From an uncultured Burkholderiales bacterium (lineage in GTDB: Bacteria > Pseudomonadota > Gammaproteobacteria > Burkholderiales > Burkholderiaceae_E), in contig CAIXXI010000246.1 of NCBI GenBank assembly GCA_903923345.1, positions 1 to 11,093 of the forward strand: a DNA stretch of 11,093 nucleotides, written 5' to 3'. This document shows, in pieces, positions 6,803 to 11,093 of the stretch (position 1 is its first letter; every line of letters begins with the position of its first letter). The notes beneath the pieces are model-generated. The model did not search any database. It was not told the DNA's origin and saw nothing but the letters and a program-made list of their open reading frames with translations. The position numbers and the translations under genes are program-made.

Positions 6803-8288
6803 CATCCCAAGAGGTTTCGAGCAGATCATCGAGGGCACCCCGATTGCGCTCGTCGAACTGGATCTGCAACGCCGCTACACCTGGATTCACCATTCCTCGT
6901 TCGGTTTGACGCCGGCCGATGTCGCCGGACGCAATGCCTTCGAGGTTTTCGAGGACCCGACCGAGGCCGCCCGGTTCGACTCGATGGTCGCGCAGGTGCT
7001 GGAGACGGGCCGGCCGGTTCGCGGTGAGCTGCCCATAAGCCTGCACAGCGTTTCCCGATACTTCGACGTCTCGCTCAATCTCCTCACGGATCAGGCCGGT
7101 GCCGCAGTCGGGGTGTCCGGCGTGGTCTTCGAGATCACCGAGAGACGGCGTGCGGAGGCGGCTTTGCAGGAAGCCGACCGTCGCAAGGACGAGTTCATTG
7201 CCTTGCTGGCCCATGAGTTGCGCGGCCCGCTCGCGCCCACGCGCAATCTGGTCACGCTGCTGATGCGCGATCCCGAACTGCAGGCGGCCCAGCCTCGACT
7301 GGCAATGGTCGACCGTCATATCGGACACATGGCCCGACTGATTGATGACCTGCTGGATGTCTCGCGGATCGAAAACGACACGATCCCGCTGCGGCGCCGG
7401 ACCTTCGATCTGTTCAAGCTGCTGCGAAACGTCGTCAGTGCGTCGCGGCTGATCTCTCAAGAGACCGGAATATCGATCACCCTGGATTTGCCTGAAGGGG
7501 AGGCACTGATTCACGCCGACCCGAACCGCATCGGGCAGGTGGTCACGAACCTCATGAGTAATGCGCGCAAGTTCACCCCGGTTGATGGCCACATCACGGT
7601 GACGGCTGAAGCGGCAGCAGGGATGGCCCGCTTCCGGGTCCGTGATACCGGGGTGGGCATTCCAGCAGAGCACCTTGATCGAATATTCGATCGATTCCGC
7701 CAGTTCAGCGTGCAGGATCGCCCGGAGTTCGATGGCCTTGGACTGGGGCTGTACCTGTCCCGACGGCTGGTCCAGATGCACGAAGGCAGCATCGAGGCGC
7801 ACAGTGACGGCCTGGGCCGGGGCAGCCGTTTTTCCGTCTCGTTGCCACTGGCCAGCGAACCCGATCGCTCTCCAGCGAAATCGAATCAGTCAGACATCGT
7901 CGGTCATCGGCTCAAGGTGCTGGTGGTCGACGACAGCCGGGATTCAGCCGACAGCCTGAGCTTGTTGCTTCAGGCTCAAGGACACGAAGTGAACACTGCG
8001 TACGACGGATTGAAGGGGCTGGCGGCCTGCGAGCGCCTGCAACCTCACGCGGTGGTTATGGACATCCGGATGCCCCGGATGGATGGATTCGAGCTGGCGC
8101 ATCGCATCCGCAGTGAGCACTGGGGCCGCGCGATGCTGCTGGTGGCGCTCAGTGGCCTGGGGCCTTCGCACGATGCGCGAAGCCGGCAAACCGACCTGAT
8201 CGATGTTCACATGACCAAGCCGGCCGACCTCGATCAGCTCTACCGCCTGCTCGATGAGCGCGGTCAGCGGCTTGCAGGAATCAGCTGA
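6795..8288 (+). CDS. Soluble hybrid histidine kinase (PAS-HisKA-HATPase-receiver)
   Basis: The 497-residue product has an N-terminal PAS domain (about 5-115), a coiled linker (115-135), a HisKA domain with phospho-acceptor His140 in LLAHELRGPL, and an HATPase domain. The HATPase domain has N-box NLMSNARKF (Asn252, Asn256), G1 DTGVGIP (from Asp284), G2 GLGLGLYLSRRL (from 314) and GRGSRF (341-346). A C-terminal receiver (373-490) has acidic Asp379-Asp380, phospho-acceptor Asp423 in VMDIRMPRMDGFE, Ser453 in the Thr/Ser switch position and Lys475 in TKP. No signal peptide or membrane segment is seen, so it should sense something cytoplasmic through PAS; no PAS cofactor ligand is recognisable. No DNA-binding output domain or separate regulator is in the window, so its target is unknown. 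ATG 6795 is 16 bases after ureJ; the only other in-frame start is a TTG at 6738 that overlaps ureJ. Co-transcription with urease is possible but unproven. Confidence 0.92.
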   Translation: MQSIPRGFEQIIEGTPIALVELDLQRRYTWIHHSSFGLTPADVAGRNAFEVFEDPTEAARFDSMVAQVLETGRPVRGELPISLHSVSRYFDVSLNLLTDQAGAAVGVSGVVFEITERRRAEAALQEADRRKDEFIALLAHELRGPLAPTRNLVTLLMRDPELQAAQPRLAMVDRHIGHMARLIDDLLDVSRIENDTIPLRRRTFDLFKLLRNVVSASRLISQETGISITLDLPEGEALIHADPNRIGQVVTNLMSNARKFTPVDGHITVTAEAAAGMARFRVRDTGVGIPAEHLDRIFDRFRQFSVQDRPEFDGLGLGLYLSRRLVQMHEGSIEAHSDGLGRGSRFSVSLPLASEPDRSPAKSNQSDIVGHRLKVLVVDDSRDSADSLSLLLQAQGHEVNTAYDGLKGLAACERLQPHAVVMDIRMPRMDGFELAHRIRSEHWGRAMLLVALSGLGPSHDARSRQTDLIDVHMTKPADLDQLYRLLDERGQRLAGIS

Positions 8289-8292
8289 CCGC
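8260..8292. terminator. Hairpin between convergent genes, possible shared terminator
   Basis: GCGGTCAGC (8260-8268) and GCTGACCGC (8284-8292) form a perfect 9-bp stem with a 15-base loop. The right arm contains the kinase TGA (8286-8288), and the arm lies about 18 bases beyond the gcvT stop on the other strand. Being symmetrical, it could end or protect transcripts from both sides. Neither strand has a T-tract after the stem, so strong Rho-independent termination is not predicted. The intergenic gap itself is 21 bases. Confidence 0.4.
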
Positions 8293-8309
8293 ACACGCCG
8301 GGCGGGCGC

Positions 8310-9428
8310 TCAGCGTTTGTAGCGTTTGGGCACGAAGGGCAGTTTGACCGGCGCAACCGCCGGGCGCTTGTCGCGCACCGAGGCCCGCAGCGTCGCACCA
8401 CCGGACAGTGCATCCGATTGCACCCAGGCCATCAGGATCGGTCTGCCCAGCGAAGGCGAGACCGTGCCGCTGCTCACCTCGCCGACCACTGCATCGCTTG
8501 CATCGAGCAATTGGACATGCGCCCGGATCGGGATTGCGTCAGACGATTGCAGTCCGATCAGCTTTCGCGAAACCCCCTGGTCGAGTTGAGCCAGCACGGT
8601 GGCCGCGCCGGGAAACCCTCCGGCCTTGTTCCCGCCGCTGCGGCGAGACTTCGGAATTGCAAACGCCAGTCCGGCTTCGACCGGCGAGGTCTGAGGGCTG
8701 ATGTCGCTGCCATGCAGCGGCAAACCGGCTTCCAGCCTCAGGGTGTCCCGGGCGCCCAGGCCGACCGGCGCGACCCGCGGGTCGGCGAGCATGCGGCGCA
8801 CGATTGCCTGCGCGCGATCGGTCGGGATCGAGATCTCATAGCCGTCCTCGCCGGTATAGCCTGAGCGGGTGGTCATGCAGACCGCCCCATCGAGCACCAG
8901 TTCGCGCGCCTGCATGAAGGTCATGGTGGCCGCCTGCGCATCGAACTGAGCCAGCACCGCCTCGGCCTGCGGGCCTTGCAGCGCAATCAGGGCCGCGTCG
9001 ACCCAATCGATCTCGAGCCCCGGGCACAGCGCGGTCAGGCGCGCGAAATCGGCATCCCGATTGCCGGCATTGACCACCATGCGCACTTCATCGCCGCCAT
9101 TGACCAGCATCAGGTCGTCCTCGATGCCGCCCTGATCATTGAGCAGATACGAGTACTTCTGCAGGGCGAGCGGCCAGCCGTCGAAGTCGATGGGCAGGGC
9201 GGCTTCGAGTTCGCGCTGCAGGGTGGCGCGATCACCGTCGCGCGCCCGAATGCGCAACTGTCCCATGTGCGACACATCGAACAGGCCAGCCTGTTCACGG
9301 GTGTGCAGGTGCTCGGCCTTGAGGCCGGCCGGATACTGGATCGGCATGTCGTAGCCCGCGAAGGGGCCGAACTTCGCACCGAGCTCGCGGTGCAGGGCGT
9401 CCAGCACAACCTGTTTGATGGCGCTCAT
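8310..9428 (-). CDS. gcvT: Glycine cleavage system T protein (aminomethyltransferase)
   Basis: The 372-residue product transfers the methylene carbon from aminomethyl-lipoyl H protein to tetrahydrofolate, releasing ammonia and making 5,10-methylene-THF. Seen: FGPFAGYDMPIQYPAG near 20-35, LFDVSHMGQ at 49-57, GGIEDDLML at 100-108 (its Asp104-Asp105 pair covers the catalytic Asp101 of E. coli GcvT), TRSGYTGEDGYEI near 192-204, LGARDTLRLEAGLPLHG near 224-240, and a C-terminal SPSLGRPILMAWV segment. Length is normal (360-375). ATG at 9428 matches the family start, and AGGG lies about ten bases before it on this strand. It is 38 bases downstream of gcvP and probably co-transcribed with it, giving the order gcvP-gcvT. 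Confidence 0.96.
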   Translation of the reverse strand: MSAIKQVVLDALHRELGAKFGPFAGYDMPIQYPAGLKAEHLHTREQAGLFDVSHMGQLRIRARDGDRATLQRELEAALPIDFDGWPLALQKYSYLLNDQGGIEDDLMLVNGGDEVRMVVNAGNRDADFARLTALCPGLEIDWVDAALIALQGPQAEAVLAQFDAQAATMTFMQARELVLDGAVCMTTRSGYTGEDGYEISIPTDRAQAIVRRMLADPRVAPVGLGARDTLRLEAGLPLHGSDISPQTSPVEAGLAFAIPKSRRSGGNKAGGFPGAATVLAQLDQGVSRKLIGLQSSDAIPIRAHVQLLDASDAVVGEVSSGTVSPSLGRPILMAWVQSDALSGGATLRASVRDKRPAVAPVKLPFVPKRYKR

Positions 9429-9466
9429 TGGCGGGCCCTGTCAATTGGGTTCGAGCTCATCGTGGT

Positions 9467-11093
<1,627 letters not shown>

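Noticed and set aside
6564..7802. 412-codon open frame on the minus strand opposite ureJ and the kinase
   Set aside because: It overlaps two well-supported genes, matches no family I know and has shadow-like composition.

Overview
The window is GC-rich, densely packed bacterial chromosome. It carries a complete nickel-urease operon flanked by two ordinary metabolic loci. The gene order ureDABCEFG, the protein sequences and the high GC suggest a betaproteobacterium, probably Burkholderiales. That is a judgement from general family knowledge, not a database match. I see no insertion sequences, tRNA or rRNA genes, CRISPR arrays or phage genes.

Layout on the plus strand: the C-terminal half of an FAD-linked D-lactate dehydrogenase (1-716) ends in a GC-rich hairpin. 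The urease cluster follows: ureD (760-1674), ureA (1778-2080), ureB (2084-2410), ureC (2413-4134), ureE (4148-4750), ureF (4759-5478), ureG (5500-6129) and a ureJ/hupE-type nickel permease (6155-6778). Sixteen bases later, same strand, is a soluble hybrid histidine kinase with PAS, HisKA, HATPase and receiver domains (6795-8288). On the minus strand, convergent with the kinase, are gcvT (8310-9428) and the C-terminal part of gcvP (9467 to the right edge). These encode the T and P proteins of the glycine cleavage system.

The urease genes form one working set. UreABC is the apo-enzyme. UreD, UreF and UreG form the GTP-dependent activation complex. UreE, with a very His-rich tail, delivers nickel, and UreJ probably brings nickel into the cell. 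All known active-site ligands of UreC and the nucleotide-binding motifs of UreG are intact, so the enzyme should be functional. The kinase could be co-transcribed with this set, which would make it a candidate regulator. Its signal and partner cannot be read from the sequence.

Most non-coding gaps are under 45 bases. The exception is the 103-base ureD-ureA gap, which holds a 14-bp tandem repeat that starts inside ureD, a short hairpin and a TGAT triplet repeat. I found no clearly new biological system. The points most worth checking are the kinase linked to urease, the hairpin over its start codon, the tandem repeat at the ureD stop, and the gcvP-gcvT order without gcvH between them.
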